A DNA stretch of 64,000 bases, taken from Capsaspora owczarzaki ATCC 30864. Lineage: Eukaryota; Opisthokonta; Filasterea. A model generated the notes under the pieces. It was not told the DNA's origin and made no database searches. It worked only from the letters and a program-made list of their open reading frames with translations. Below, piece by piece: positions 45,306-57,732 of this stretch. The position numbers were made by a program, and so were the translations under genes. The first letter of the stretch is position 1, and each line of letters begins with the position of its first letter. The stretch spans positions 2,273,082-2,337,081 of the forward strand of contig NW_011887294.1 of NCBI RefSeq assembly GCF_000151315.2. The letters are read 5' to 3'.

Positions 45306-48300
45306 CTATTTGCCCGCGACTTGGTCTAGCGCATCGCTAACGCCGTCCGCCGCCTTTCCAGACACGAGAGCAAACATTTTATCAAACTCTCCAATTGCGG
45401 TTCGCACAGCGCGGAGCAATGATGCTTCTCGTTGGCTATGAACAATGGCTTGCTGCCTCAAGAGCTCAATCCAAGCTTCCGGCGAGCTTGGCGGATTGCT
45501 GTTGAGAAGTCGAGCAAACGTGTTGTCGGTGAGAATCACGAAAAGCACCAAAGGTAGCAAAGCCCGCAAAAATACCAACACTCCCAAGCAAACAAGCATC
45601 AGCCAAAGAAGTTTACCTGGCGAGTTCAGCAAAATTCAGCTCCGTCCTACGATTCCACTCGTACAGCTTCGAGTCAATGCGAACCACTCGCGCAAACAGG
45701 ACAACGTTGGCGATGAGGAGCACAAGGCAAAATACGAGCAAGATGATGGTCGCAGGTGTAAGATTTCGGCCCACGTTGGCTGTGAGCCACGAGAAAAAGC
45801 CGCCCGATGTTGAAATCTGCGGAGCAGGGATTGGCGCAGCTGGAGCAGGAGTAGCAGCCGGTGTCGGGGGCAACACAACGGTCGGTTTGACCTCTGGCAC
45901 TTCTGCCGGCAGGGTGGCAGACGGCCGTGCAGCTCCAGCGGCCGGCTCGGGGCGCGGAGTCTTCGCAATTGTGGTTTTCAGGTAAACATCGAGGGCCTTG
46001 TAGTGATCGTGCAAGCCCTCAATTGTATTCGACTCAATAAAGCCTGGGCAGAGAATCCAAAATGGTTAGACAATCCTTTCAATCCACCGACAAACCAGCG
46101 GGTAAAAAAAGACAACTTACGTTTCACCAAGCCAAACACCGACTTGAAGTACTTGACTTGCGCAGTGACAGCCAAGCGGCACTTGCCTGGCGAGATGTGT
46201 GTGATGCAATAGCGCGACGACGCACCAAACGAGTCGCCGTATGGGACGTAAGGCGTGGTGGTGTTTGTTTCAACAATCGCCTTGGCCAACGATTGGTGCG
46301 CAAAAGTTCGCTGGTTTTCAATGCTGGACGTGAAACAACAAAAAAAAGCAACCGCATTCAAGGGAATTGAGTTTGACAAGCAGACGAAGAGACTTTTTTT
46401 TTTTTTTTTTTTTTTTTGCATCACTAACCATTGCGTGCTTTTCGGACCCATAGATTTGTTCAACTCCAAGATGTACTTGACTTCGCGAACGGTTTCATCA
46501 TTCTCCACGTGCCAGGGAGTCATGTGAATCTCTGCCAAATAAGACAGAACAAAACCAAACGAAATGAGCGAACGACCAAAAGCAATGGAAAATCTGATTT
46601 GCTGGATTGGTGATTCGCCGTACCGCTGGATTTCCTTGTCTTGAGGAACTCGAGATAGCTGTCGCATTCCGTGAAAATCAAATTGTACAGCGTATCGACG
46701 TCCGTGTCATAGACTTGGTTGAGAAATTCAGTCTGGTAGTGTTCAGAACTGCTGCAGCCACAGACGACCTCTTTTTCTGGATAGGCTGGCAAGGGTACGG
46801 GTTCCGGCTGTACTGCGGCGGCGGTAGCAGTGCTCGTGGAAGCAGGGCTGGGGACTGACGGCGGATCAAGACTTGCAATGCTAGGATGAGGGGTTGGGAT
46901 GGGCAGCGTTCCCGCAGAGCCAGGAAAGAAAACGGGCGCAGACGCCGAATGAGGGATGTGTGGGACGTCGGAAGTCACTGCTGCTGGAGGAGAGGCGACA
47001 CTGGCGGGACTTTGAGGCCCGCTGTCGTTTGAATCTGTGCTTGTTCGGCCTGTCGAGGTGCTTGGCCGAGATCTGGATGAATGAATCGATGGGTGAGTCT
47101 GCAGGCCTCCTCATGGCGAGAGCAAGCGCCAGTAGAGGTGAATCTTACGGTTCATCGGCATCGGACGCCTTGAGTTTGTCCTCGGAATGGCGGGATGTGC
47201 CGTCGTCGCCATTCGCTGTGGACTGCAAGGCGCAAAAACAATGTTAGAGGTTGTCAAATCATTCACATCCGCGTGCAACGAAAACAAAGCTTACCCCAGA
47301 GGCTTCTCTCCCATGCGACTTCCACACAGAGACGAGCTTGCTGTACACCTGATCGCGTGAAAGAATCGAGGAGAAGGTGTGTTTGCTGGTAGGTGTGGAA
47401 ACTTGAATGGCGTTTGGGATGATGAGCGCGGTGCGTTCTTTCGTAATGTCCGTGATATCGTCGAATTGAAGCACCAGCTGCAAGAACCACACGGGTCAAA
47501 TGAGTGAGTGAGGTTTATCGCACACTCTCAGCAACACACCAACGAGGACCATTATTTCACAAGAGGACAGCAATCGCCCCTTTTTTGCAGCTTCGACAAT
47601 GACTGGCGGGGGTTTGAGCTTACCGAGGTCTCCCACGAGAGAATGTTTGCGTAAAAGCAAAGCCAGTTCTGAGAAAAGTAGAGCCGACCTTGGATGAGGA
47701 TTTCTCGCTGCAGCGCGCAGGAAATGTCTACAAGGTACAAAATCGAACGAGTAGAGAGGTCAGAAGAAAAGACAGGGACATTTTTACGCAAACGCAACCT
47801 TCCTCAAAGATGCTCAGACATCCCAGCAACAAAAAGCAAATGCACGGAGGAAATCAACCAAAAAAAAAAAAAAAAAAAAAGTCACCCCATTCACTTCAAT
47901 CATGATGATGACACGCTCGTCATTTCAAAGTTCAGACAAAGCCCTCGAATCACCAACGAAGCAGCAGCAGCAGCAGCAACAACACCAAAAAAAGCTGCCT
48001 ACCGTCGATGAGGCCTTCGGTCTCGGGGACGACCTTGAACAGGCTGTGGAACTCTTCGTCCTTCTTGATCTCCTTCTTGATGCGATCGCGCTCCTGCTTG
48101 GACAGTCGGCTGGCGGCAGACGACACGGACGACACGGACGCAACAGACGAGCCCGACGCAGACGTCGTGAACGAGCCCGACGCCGCAGCCCAGTCCGAGG
48201 AGGCAGATGAGGCCGAGGGAGGAGACGCAAGCTGAATGACATTGTTCCCGGCCGCGTTCGTCGAGTACACGGTCGCACTCGCGGCGTGACCACTGCCAGC

Positions 48301-48711
48301 ATTGCTGCTGGTGCCGATATTCGTGGCGGTTGGAGCACCACCAGCAGCAGCAGCAGCAGCAGCATTCGCAAAAGTGGGCGTCGCTGATGGCGCTTCGGCC
48401 GGGAATTCGCCAGCCACTTTCGCCGTCGGCACCCTCGCAGACGCCTCGCCAGACTGAAGAAGCGACGGCGACGACGAGGAGTGTACAGAAGCAGATGTGG
48501 GCGCAGACGGTGGCGTAGAGCGCAGCTGCGGTTGTTGATACTGCTGACTCGATGATTCGCTCGAGAAGGTGGTCGGGCTCACGGCACCACTCCCGCGGCT
48601 CGGTGCATCGCCAGACCCCGAGTGGCTCAGCACGTCGCTGGACAGCACATTGTTCGCACTGCTGGAGACGGCCAGGTTGCGGGATGCAGCAGCGTCGGAT
48701 GAGGTTTGCAT
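45306..48711 (-). CDS. GRAM and VASt (ASTER) domain membrane protein, GRAMD1/Lam-like
   Basis: This family sits in the ER membrane and moves sterol from the plasma membrane at contact sites. Exons 48711-48003, 47727-47624, 47477-47295, 47222-47149, 47072-46624, 46531-46429, 46323-46121, 46043-45617 and 45498-45306 join in phase to 814 residues. After a Ser/Ala-rich disordered N-terminus the GRAM domain spans about 215-330 (EFHSLFKVVPETEGLIDD, ALQREILIQGRLYFSQNWLC, DDITDITKERTALIIPNAIQ). The VASt domain follows (HYQTEFLNQVYDTDVDTLYN, EIHMTPWHVENDETVREVKY, FKSVFGLVKRFIESNTIEGL). A single transmembrane helix is TPATIILLVFCLVLLIANVV, then a short luminal tail with a helical segment ending DALDQVAGK. 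The start ATG lies 11 bases after a possible splice acceptor at 48723, so an upstream coding exon cannot be excluded. Confidence 0.92.
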
Positions 48712-48982
48712 TTCCGATTCTGCAAATGAAGAATGAAGAATGGATTCATGCAACACTGTTGGTCGGAAAGCTACAGTATTGTGTGGCTGCTGCACTGTCA
48801 GGGCGCCTTGTACCTTCAAAACGACAAGAAACAAGTAACGTTCAGAGGACCCAAAGATCAACGATAATGAAAACTTTTTTTGTTCAACAAATTTCAAAAC
48901 AACAATTACAAAAAACCACCCATGAATCTCCATCAAAGAGCGGCAGGAGGACACACCTCCCCCCCCAGCGCAGTTGCTCTAT

Positions 48983-51104
48983 CTACAAGCGCTGGTAGGA
49001 ATGGCGCCTGTTGTACCAGCGGACGAACAGCACAATCACGACGAGCAGGGCGACGACACCAACCGACACGCCGACGCCAATGGCAACAGCGTGGTCATCG
49101 CTGTCGGACCCGGGCCCGAATTGGGAGCCATACTTCAAGTACAGATACGAGTTGTAGTTGGTAAAGAAGAAGGGGCGGTTGTGCGCGTCGGACGGGCACT
49201 CGAGCGGTTCGCCAATCTTCCAGTCGGTGCGCTTGTGTCCGACGGGCTCAACCATCGAGTTCCAAAGAGCCAAGCCTGAAGCCTCGTGGGCAATAGATGC
49301 AAAGTGGAAGCAGTCAACGGCAAAGTACGAGCGATCGGGCGTAACATTGTCGGCCAAGAGCGGGATCTTGGTCTTGGAGAAGAAGGGCTGGTCGACGACC
49401 GTAAAGTTCTCGTGCGAGTTGTACTTTGGCAACTGAGCGAGTTCAGCAACGGCCCGTTGGTACTCGACAATGGTGGCGGAAATGTTGGCACGAATAGTAG
49501 TGTCGTTGACTCCTCCGAGGCAAGGGCACAGCTGCTGGTGCAAGGCGTCGCACATGTCATCGTGCACCTCAAACAGCTGGGTAACATCGAGCAACTCAAC
49601 CAAGTTGACCAGCGTGCGTGGAAGCCCTTCCAGGAGGATGTCCAGAGCGGCCTCAATGTTGTCGCGGATGAACTGCGGCGAGTGCAGGGTTTCATTCAAG
49701 CAAAGAGCGCAGGCATCGTTGCCACCAATGAAAAGCGTGACCACCTTCCAGTCTTTCTCCCAGTCAATGGTCGGATCGCTCTTGGTCTTGTTGACCAGGC
49801 TCCTGGCTTGAGCAGGCAAGCCGGTGGCAATCGCGCCGGAAACCGCAACGTTCAGCCCGGCGGTGGGGGGAATCTGAAACAATGTGTTGACACTTGTGCT
49901 AAAGCCGGTCACGTCCGGGTTGTATTCTTTAAGGATGTCTGTGGAGTTGGAAGTGCGACGGCCGGGGGGGGGAGAGAGAGAGACGCACAGACACAAGCAA
50001 CAAACCGGTGAGAGAAAGCTCGGCGAACGGCTCGTTGAAGCCCAAACCCAAAAATCCAGGACTGCCTTACTGGGCAAGGTGATCTGCTCTGCGAGGGAAC
50101 CGCCGCCGCCAACGCTCCAGGAAATGTTGCGATATTCGTACAGCATGCCGTCAATGGAGGGATCCATTGCTGCATAGGCTGCAGTGAGACTGTCACCCAA
50201 CGCGGCAACAACCTTGATATCGCCAGGGCGAAGCATGTGCACAGAAGTGGGAACAGTCTCTGAGACACCGCCAGCTGTGTCGCACGGCATATCCAACCCG
50301 CCAGTCGGCTGTGCAAACCGACAAACAGCGGCAAACAAACAGACAAAAACAACAACGGCAGAATGAGTGCTCTCTCTCTCGGTCAAAGGGGCAGCACCGT
50401 CATCATCCATTCACGTTGATGATACAAGCGACGAGTCACTGATTCACCATCCATCGATGGTTCGAGACTGTACCTTGCGGGTCGAGAAGAAGGGCGCCGT
50501 GAAGAGCTGAAGCTCTGTGGTTTGACAATGGCACTCGGTTAGTCCAATCGCTCCCTTCCCTTCCATCAAAACCACCTCCCATGCAAACGACAGTCTGAGT
50601 GTAAAAGCGAGAGTGACTCGCTTTGCCCCCTTCTTCCCATCCATTCCACTCTGCTGCTGGCCCATGTGTTGGCGGTCAGTTGATCGATTGATTGCCTTTT
50701 CGCCTTCTGTTTGGCGCGCTTTTTGTTTTCCAGGTTTGCTCGTCCCACTGCGCCCCCGACTCGACCATGGCATCTGCTGCATGTCTCACTGCATTTGCAC
50801 TTCCTCGCGCCTCTCTTGGACGCTCGCCGCCGCTCCAGCCGCTCGCGTTCGTGTCCGGATGAGCAGCGGGTCCAGCTTCCAAAACCAGGTGACTTTTTTT
50901 TTTGTTAATTTTGATTTTTGATTTTAAAGTTTTCGTTCTTGCTCTCCCTCTTCGACGGCGGAACAGGAGGGATGAGGAGGGTGAGTGACCGATGCATGAA
51001 ACAGTCGCCTTACGCTCAGCTGTGAGCATGGGCAGGGCTGCTGCGCTTGCGGTCGACACGGCGACGGCAGCCACAATCAGCGCCAGAAGAATCGCTCTTT
51101 GCAT
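48983..51104 (-). CDS. Phospholipase B (SGNH/GDSL family), secretory, membrane-anchored
   Basis: Predicted extracellular or lysosomal lipase that removes acyl chains from phospholipids. Exons 51104-51014, 50514-50474, 50308-50071 and 49938-48983 join in phase to 441 residues. The first exon is a signal peptide (MQRAILLALIVAAVAVSTAS). Block I with the nucleophile is VAALGDSLTAAY, block III is FIGGNDACALC, and the catalytic Asp/His pair lies in FAVDCFHFASIAHEA. The sequence DGMLYEYRNISWSVGGGGS is typical of animal PLB1-like lipases. Many Cys and N-glycosylation sequons (NDT, NIS, NFT, NVT) support secretion. A C-terminal transmembrane helix (VGVVALLVVIVLFVRWY) anchors it, as in PLB1, which has four such repeats where this has one. 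Confidence 0.92.
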
Positions 51105-51915
51105 TGAAGTTCCGACCAAAGAATAAAATAAAACAAAGAATGACGTGACATTGAAAAAGCAGCAAACCATCGAAAGCGGAAAGCCTGCTGTTTCAACATC
51201 CACAACCAATCACTTGTAGGATTCTTCTTGAAACAATAGCGCAGAACAGCTGGCAATGATTTTTTTGGTCAAATTCGCGCTGAAGTGCTTCGCCGAAACA
51301 AACGCATTCAATACGAAGCTTCTGTCTGCCTCTGTCGGCTCGGTGTTTGCTTTTTTTCAATGGAGTAATTTTCTTTTACTACCATATGACTTTGCTGCTG
51401 CAGGAGGTGGATCGCGGGGGGAAGCGGTCGCTGATCAGCAGGTACACAAAGCGAGTCAGCAGACGTACATGACATGACTTTTTTTTTTTTTTTTTTCGCC
51501 GCATTCGCACCCCTCCCCCCTGCTGTTGCGTTCCTAGCTCATAATGCACCACCAAGCGACCCGGCTCACACTACAATTCTTCGCGCGTTCTTTGAGTGAC
51601 TTTGTTGAGGACCTTCATAAGCCGGGCGGGCGAGCGGGGTCGATCGAGAGAATGCCGATCAGTAATCACCATCGCCCAACACTTGTTGTTTTGCGCATTT
51701 TTTGGACTTGTTCTATTATTCTATTGCCTGCGCTGTCCTGTTTCGCAACTCGATTGGAATCTCCATCTGGTCAACACACACAACAAAGTTGCCATCCATC
51801 TTCTCGCTTGGGTGGCGCGGCTCATCCGACGTGTGGATTGCTTTTGCCGGGGTGTGATGAATGATTCATCCGATTTTCCAGTCCTATTTTTTTTTTTTTT
51901 TTGTTGTTTTCCAGA
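51105..51915. other. Divergent intergenic region, phospholipase B / ML protein
   Basis: No additional exon recognised. T runs at 51480-51496 and 51886-51902 lie here, the latter directly before CCAG and the ML-gene start codon, so a 5'-UTR intron ending at 51914 is likely. Confidence 0.5.
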
Positions 51916-53324
51916 ATGAACACCAAGATTGCCGTTCTTGCGCTCCTTGCCGTCCTCGCCGTCGCTGCCTCTGCCGCCCCCGTGTCGCAGACCAAGTACC
52001 TCGAGTACTTTGAGGATTGGGATGCTCCCAACCGCCTCGGTGCCTCCTGGACCAGCTGCGGTACACAAACCTACTTTTTTGATTTGTTATGATTTTTGAA
52101 AAACCCCCTTTTTTGATTTTGCTTTGGAAGCGGGTTTTGCTTTCTTTGTCGATCGCTGTGGTGCGTTGCTGCCGAGCTGCAAACTGTCGGCACGGTCGCT
52201 GCAGCATGCGTTTATGATGGAGTGACGAAGCGGAAGGCGATGCGCACCAGCAGGAGCGAGCTTGAGAAGTGGGGAAGAAGGCGCGAAATCCATGTGCCTC
52301 TTTGCCGCTCTTCTTCCCCCCCTTTTTCGTTCTGGTTTTCTTCTTCCGCTTGTATTCAGTCGCAGCGACACGCGACCAGAGTGCGTATTCAGCTGCAGAT
52401 CGTTTTTACAACGCATCACGCAACACGCAGCTCGCAAAACACAAATGCAAAAGGCAAACAAAAATGAACGGAACCAAAGGGCCAAAAGACATTAAAAAAA
52501 AAAAAAAAAAAAAAAACGGAAGTCGATTTTTTCGTTGTTTTTGGTGTCAGATGACTTTTTTTTTTTTTATTTTTTTATTTTAATTTTTGTATTCTTTTTA
52601 TTTTGCGAGCGTTCTCAACGTGAGACGCTTTGCTGCTGCTCAGAGTTGAACACTACTTTTATTATTATCTTAGCGATGGGGGGGGTGAATTTATGTGATG
52701 GACGGGAGGATGGTACGGCAAACCCGAAAAACAAAAGGCCCGCTCGCACCTCTTTCAATGCCTCTATTCTTTGTTTGGTGTTTTGGTTTCCCCTCCCACC
52801 GTTCGTTTGGATTGCGTCCAGCATCACCATGTACTATTGGATGCATTATTCATGATATTTAGAACGATGATTTTGAGCCGTGCTTCGTTCCCCTTGGCGC
52901 CGACCCGACCCATCGCGTTGCACATTATCTATTTCACACTCACTGACTTGCTCATGCACTGGATCCTGCTTCAGGCGGCGCCAACGACAAGTTCAAGATC
53001 TCGTCCGTCGTTGTCACCCCCGAGCCCATCGTCAAGGGCGGCGACCTCAAGGTCACCTTCAACGGCGTTCTTGCCTCGAACGTCACTGCCGGCGAGATGA
53101 ACCTCTCCATGAAGTGGGGCTTCCTCACCGTCCTCACCCAGACTGTCGACGTTTGCACTGTTGATCCCACCGCCCCCTGCCCTCTTGCTGCCGGCCAGCT
53201 CAGCATCTCGTCCGTCTCCGCCATCCCCGCCAGCACCCCCTCTGGCACCTACACTGCCACCATCAAGGTCACCGACCAGACCAAGACCCAGATCTCCTGC
53301 GTCACCCTCAACCTCTCCATCTAA
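51916..53324 (+). CDS. Secreted ML-domain lipid-binding protein (NPC2 / PG-PI transfer type)
   Basis: ML domains are immunoglobulin-like lipid carriers such as NPC2. Exons 51916-52060 and 52975-53324 give 164 residues across a 914-bp intron. Signal peptide MNTKIAVLALLAVLAVAASA, then SWTSCGGANDKFKISSVVVT across the junction, VKGGDLKVTFNGVLASNVTAGE, paired Cys in VDVCTVDPTAPCPLAAGQ, and GTYTATIKVTDQTKTQISCV, the usual ML end. Exon 2 uses almost only C-ending codons, a bias stronger than its neighbours and consistent with high expression. It could work with the adjacent phospholipase B in degrading lipids taken up by phagocytosis, an inference from proximity only. Confidence 0.9.
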
Positions 53325-53669
53325 GCGAGTTGCGTGAGGAGCAGTCTTGTTTCGCATGGTCCATCTCTTCCTGTTCGTTGTAGCTCTGTGTTTGGTGCAG
53401 ACCGCAGCTTTTGCGTGTTTTGTGCTAGAGCGAGTGAAGGTGCGCGGCGCTGAGGGTGGGCTCACCATGTGCTTACTTGCGGTGTCAATTGTTTGAAGCA
53501 TTTTAAAAAATCGTAGAAAAACCAAAAAGTCACACACACACCTCTAGTCGCTACAATGAATGTCTGCTTTGCAGATAGCTTTTAGACAAATACTCGTTGT
53601 TGGATGTTAACATGCACTAACAACAGCACAAAAGCATTTTCAGGGGGAACCATTTCGTTTAATCATCCA
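53325..53669. other. Convergent 3' flanks, ML protein / PEX22-like
   Basis: 345 bp of A+T-richer sequence with nothing recognised beyond the gene ends. Confidence 0.5.
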
Positions 53670-54815
53670 TCACACATGAACTTCACGAACATTGCGAACG
53701 ACAAACACAGTGGGTGGCAAGGCGTTCGAAGGCCGGGCCTCGGCCACCAACACAACGTTCTGAACATGAGGGGCAAGCGTCTTGACCACTTCGGCATCGG
53801 CTGCGATGAAAGAAAACGAGCGAACAAACAAACAAACAGACAAAAAAAAAACACAAAGAAAAGATTGAAAAAAGCAGGTGAGATTGGATTCAGCACCAAG
53901 GACGCTGAACAAGCACGTACTGTCAACATGCAGTGCGGGCTCCAGATGCCGTGCCATGTGCATAAGACCTTCGGGTGTGTCACAAAACAAGAGATTCTGC
54001 ATCACATGCAACAGTCAAAGCAGGCGTCAGCTCCCACCCATTCCATAATCGCAACGCCATCAAAGCAAATCTTCCGCCACAACAAAATAGAGCTGATACG
54101 TTGCGAAGAAGTCCGTTCTGGAAAGCTCCAGCCTCCTCGAGTGCTTGGCGAGCGGAATCCTCATCGGCGTCGGACGCACACTGCTGGATCAGCACGATCG
54201 TAAAGTGCGACGACATGCTCAACACGTGTGCCAGACTCTCAGCCATGACTGTTAGTTTTCCAGTGGTTGCATCTCGACGAAGCACGACCTGTGTGTCAGC
54301 ATTGAGCGCAACAACTGAGATTTACCCCAAAGTCACAGCCCCGGGAAACCCATCGCTGACTCGACAAACACACCAGGCAGAGGACAAAAAAGAGGCTCCC
54401 ACTCAAACTCACATTCAGTGCAGCACAAGTCATCCTTGGGCGGGACGGGCTGGCAGCGGCACTAGCAGGTCGTGCGTTGGTGGCTCGGCCAGCAGCAGGC
54501 TGTCTCACACACACACAAAGATACACACAGATACACACACACACGCAGAGACTATTATCAGCATCACCGTTCACTCAACCAGGCCACATCCTCATCCCAG
54601 GTGGATGGAGAGACAGGCACAAAGTAGTCTGCACAACCGCAGCCACTTCAACTCTCCGCCACACAGTCACTTGTCACCTCTCCTCCAGGCACAGGGGCGT
54701 TGGGCACGTTGGCTGGTCGTCGTCGAGAGGTGGCCTTGACAATAATATATGCGCCAGCTCCCACAGCAACAACCGCCATGACGGCAGCGAGCTCCCACCA
54801 CTTGTACTTGGCCAT
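53670..54815 (-). CDS. PEX22: PEX22-like peroxisomal membrane protein
   Basis: PEX22 anchors and activates the E2 enzyme PEX4, which monoubiquitinates the import receptor PEX5 for recycling. Exons 54815-54678, 54499-54413, 54288-54100, 53996-53921 and 53800-53670 join in phase to 206 residues. The N-terminus MAKYKWWELAAVMAVVAVGA carries one transmembrane helix (about 6-30), then a short Pro/Ala/Arg linker and a cytosolic domain: LSMSSHFTIVLIQQCASDAD, ALEEAGAFQNGLLRN, and the most telling block NLLFCDTPEGLMHMARHLEP followed by ALHVDTDAEVVKTLAPHVQN, which resembles the plant PEX22 LFCST..GR...RQLEPDWHVD segment. Size and topology fit PEX22. Identification rests on my memory of the family pattern rather than an alignment. 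Confidence 0.75.
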
Positions 54816-55220
54816 CCTTTGAAACAACAATAGCAATAGGGACTGCATTTACATTCTTGCACGCAGTACAGCCAGAAGTTTCCAGGTTCCTGTGTTGAAT
54901 TTGTCTCCCTTTTTCGAGCGCGCGTTCTACTGTATTTACTGCAAGACTCGACCTCCCGCTGCAGCGTTGCTCAAGTGCTTGTCGTCTCTGTAGAACAAAG
55001 GGGTTTGAGCAGTTTCAATCTCGTATTAAACTTGTCTTGGTCACGTTGATATACACATTGCTTTATTGAATTTGGAGTTTCAAGTAACGGAGGAAGGGAG
55101 GGAGAAAGTAATTCTCAGCTCAGCGGTGAGTCGCTCTGCAGAGTTCCAAAACCAATTGAGCGTCAGCCTGCACATTCACCCAGCACAGTAATTTATGCTA
55201 GAGGTTGGACTGTCTACGGC
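54816..55220. other. Intergenic, 5' of PEX22-like gene
   Basis: 405 bp between the NTPase gene's stop and the PEX22-like start, both on the minus strand. No motif recognised. Confidence 0.5.
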
Positions 55221-57636
55221 TCAATCGGACTGGGCAAAGTCCGAGCCCGTTTTCGGGGGCTGTTCATCGCTGTGCCAGGTCAACATCTCGTCAGACAGGC
55301 GAGCAGCAAGTTCAGGATCGATCTGTTCCAAGAAAGCACGGACTTCTTTGTGGTTGGAAAAGTATGCCTTGCGTTTGGAGCGCTCTGCAACAAACCGCTG
55401 AGCCAGGTCATCGGCTTCGGCTTGCGTTAGCTTCTCACTCCAAAATTGCACCGTGACAGCAGGCCCGTCCGACAGGTTTGGGTTGTACGAGACGAGTGCT
55501 GTGGAAATGCAATGAAAAGAAAGCAGCGTAGTCAGTTGAAACAGCTTCGACGCCTCGAGAACATTAGAACTGTTGCAAATACCATCAACGATAGGCGTCA
55601 GACCACAGAAAAAACGGCGCAGCTCGCTGCGCGAGACAAGCCACGATTTCGCCTCGAGACTTGAACTGCAAAGCGCTTGAGTCATGCGCTGCGTGGAGAC
55701 GAGCCCGGCAATCAGAGACGCACTACCGTTGCGCTGGTCGGAGATGAGGCCTTTGGCCGCATTTTCGGACAGCGACTCGAGTCCAGTTCGCAGTTTGAGT
55801 TGAGCTTTGCAGGGGACCTATTGGCACTCCAGTGAGAAACAGCCGAATCGGACAAAACCTGCCTCCAACGATGGTCCAAAGCGCCACTTACAATCTCAGG
55901 CTGAACTGCGGAAGCTGAAGTGAGGGCAAAGTTCGCTACAGCATCTGTCGCTTGCGTACTGGGCTTGGATAGCGAAAAGCCGCTTGTCAGCTTGTCGTTC
56001 TTCTGAGAGAACGCTTCCAGGACAACCTCGGACGACGACAAATCATTGCTCAGGATGGCACCCTGCAGCAGCTTAGAGAGGGGAAGACGCAAGTCGGCAT
56101 CCTTTGGAGTGCCGTTCTTGCATGCAGAGCACAACGTGACCAGCATGCGCAGATTGAGCAAACAAGGAACGAGCTGCTCCAACTCGTGCCATGGAAGAGT
56201 CGCCAAGTCGTTGTTGATGGTTTCGGGCAAGAACAGTTTGCCAACCACTTTTAATTCTTCCAGCAGGCGAATCGCGAGCTGCAGGTATGGATGCTCAGAA
56301 TCTTGAACAAGTTGGACTGTCAACCAAACCACAAAAGATGAGAAGTTCGATCCAGTCGACAAATACACATCAGCTTTCTTGGAAGTTCGCTCACCAGATT
56401 CTAAAACTTGCGGGTTCAGTGTAAGCTGAGAGCGGGGGTTTGAAGTTTGCACCCAGAAACAAAGCCCCAAATCGACAAAGTCTTCAATCAAACGGTCATC
56501 TACATGAGCGTCAGTTGACTGGAAAACCACGGCTTCGACAACACGAGTCAAGGTTGAAAAATCCATCCGAACATGTTGATGGGGTTTAACATCGTTTGAA
56601 AACACCTCTCCAATCTGCCGAGGATTCCCGACTGCGCGCTGCAGAAGTTGCGTGATATGTCGGTCTCGATGCCAAGTTGAACCATCGAGGTTGAGGGAGG
56701 TTGCCTTCTGCGCTGAGGCAGCACCAGAAAGAAGTGGCATATCGATGACGCTGGCGGGATAAGTGCTCCCATTTTCAGTGTCCAACCGGTCGAAGCGGGC
56801 CGCATTGGCCAGCAGCAATGGACGCGTGCCACTGAGGAACATGATGAGTTTGCCCGCCGGAGTTGACAGTTCTCGAAGTGGCGCGATGGCCAGTTTCAGG
56901 AATCGACGATCTCGGCGCTCTCGTGGCAGTTTGTCGAAGTCCTTGTCGAATCTCGCATTGACCGGCACTCCCAAAAGCTTGCTTGCTTCATCAAGGGTGA
57001 TGATTATCGGAACGAGAGTGCCAGTGGGTAGACTGTGACGCGAGACAAAGTCTTCGCGAATGTAGTCTACAACGTCGGTGACGCGAAAGGAACCAGTGAG
57101 GGAATCTCGGAAGCTGGGACGCTGGGTTGCCGGAACGTTCAAATACTCTTCGAGTATACGCCAGGACACTGCGTGCTGAGGATGCTTGTCGCATTCCTCC
57201 GAAGTGAATGAGCTTCGGCTGTTGAAAGTGACATTCAGACTGATGAACCTTCCGTCAGGATGCACTTGCTTTGCAAGGTCAGAGTGGATGAGGTCGCAAA
57301 AGGCTGTTTTGCCGGCACCTGGTAGCGTAGCAATCACACCAATATTGAATCGATCGGTGGCATTGTGAATTCGTGTGACTGCGCTCAAAAGATTAAGAGC
57401 AGTTTTCTTCGCTTGCTCGCGCTCAAGCAGGACCACTCCTGACGCCTAGCATGGCAAGGAGCACATAACATAAAGTGAGCACATCTTACGCATCAGTGGA
57501 TCAGAATTGGCGAGATTTCAACGCAACGTCGGACCTTAGGAGGAAGCGCATGTCGAACTCGTGTTCGGGCAGCATCAATCTGGTTTTTGACGGTCTCAGC
57601 GTCGGCGAAGTCAACTACAAGTTGCAAAACAATGTG

Positions 57637-57732
<96 letters not shown>

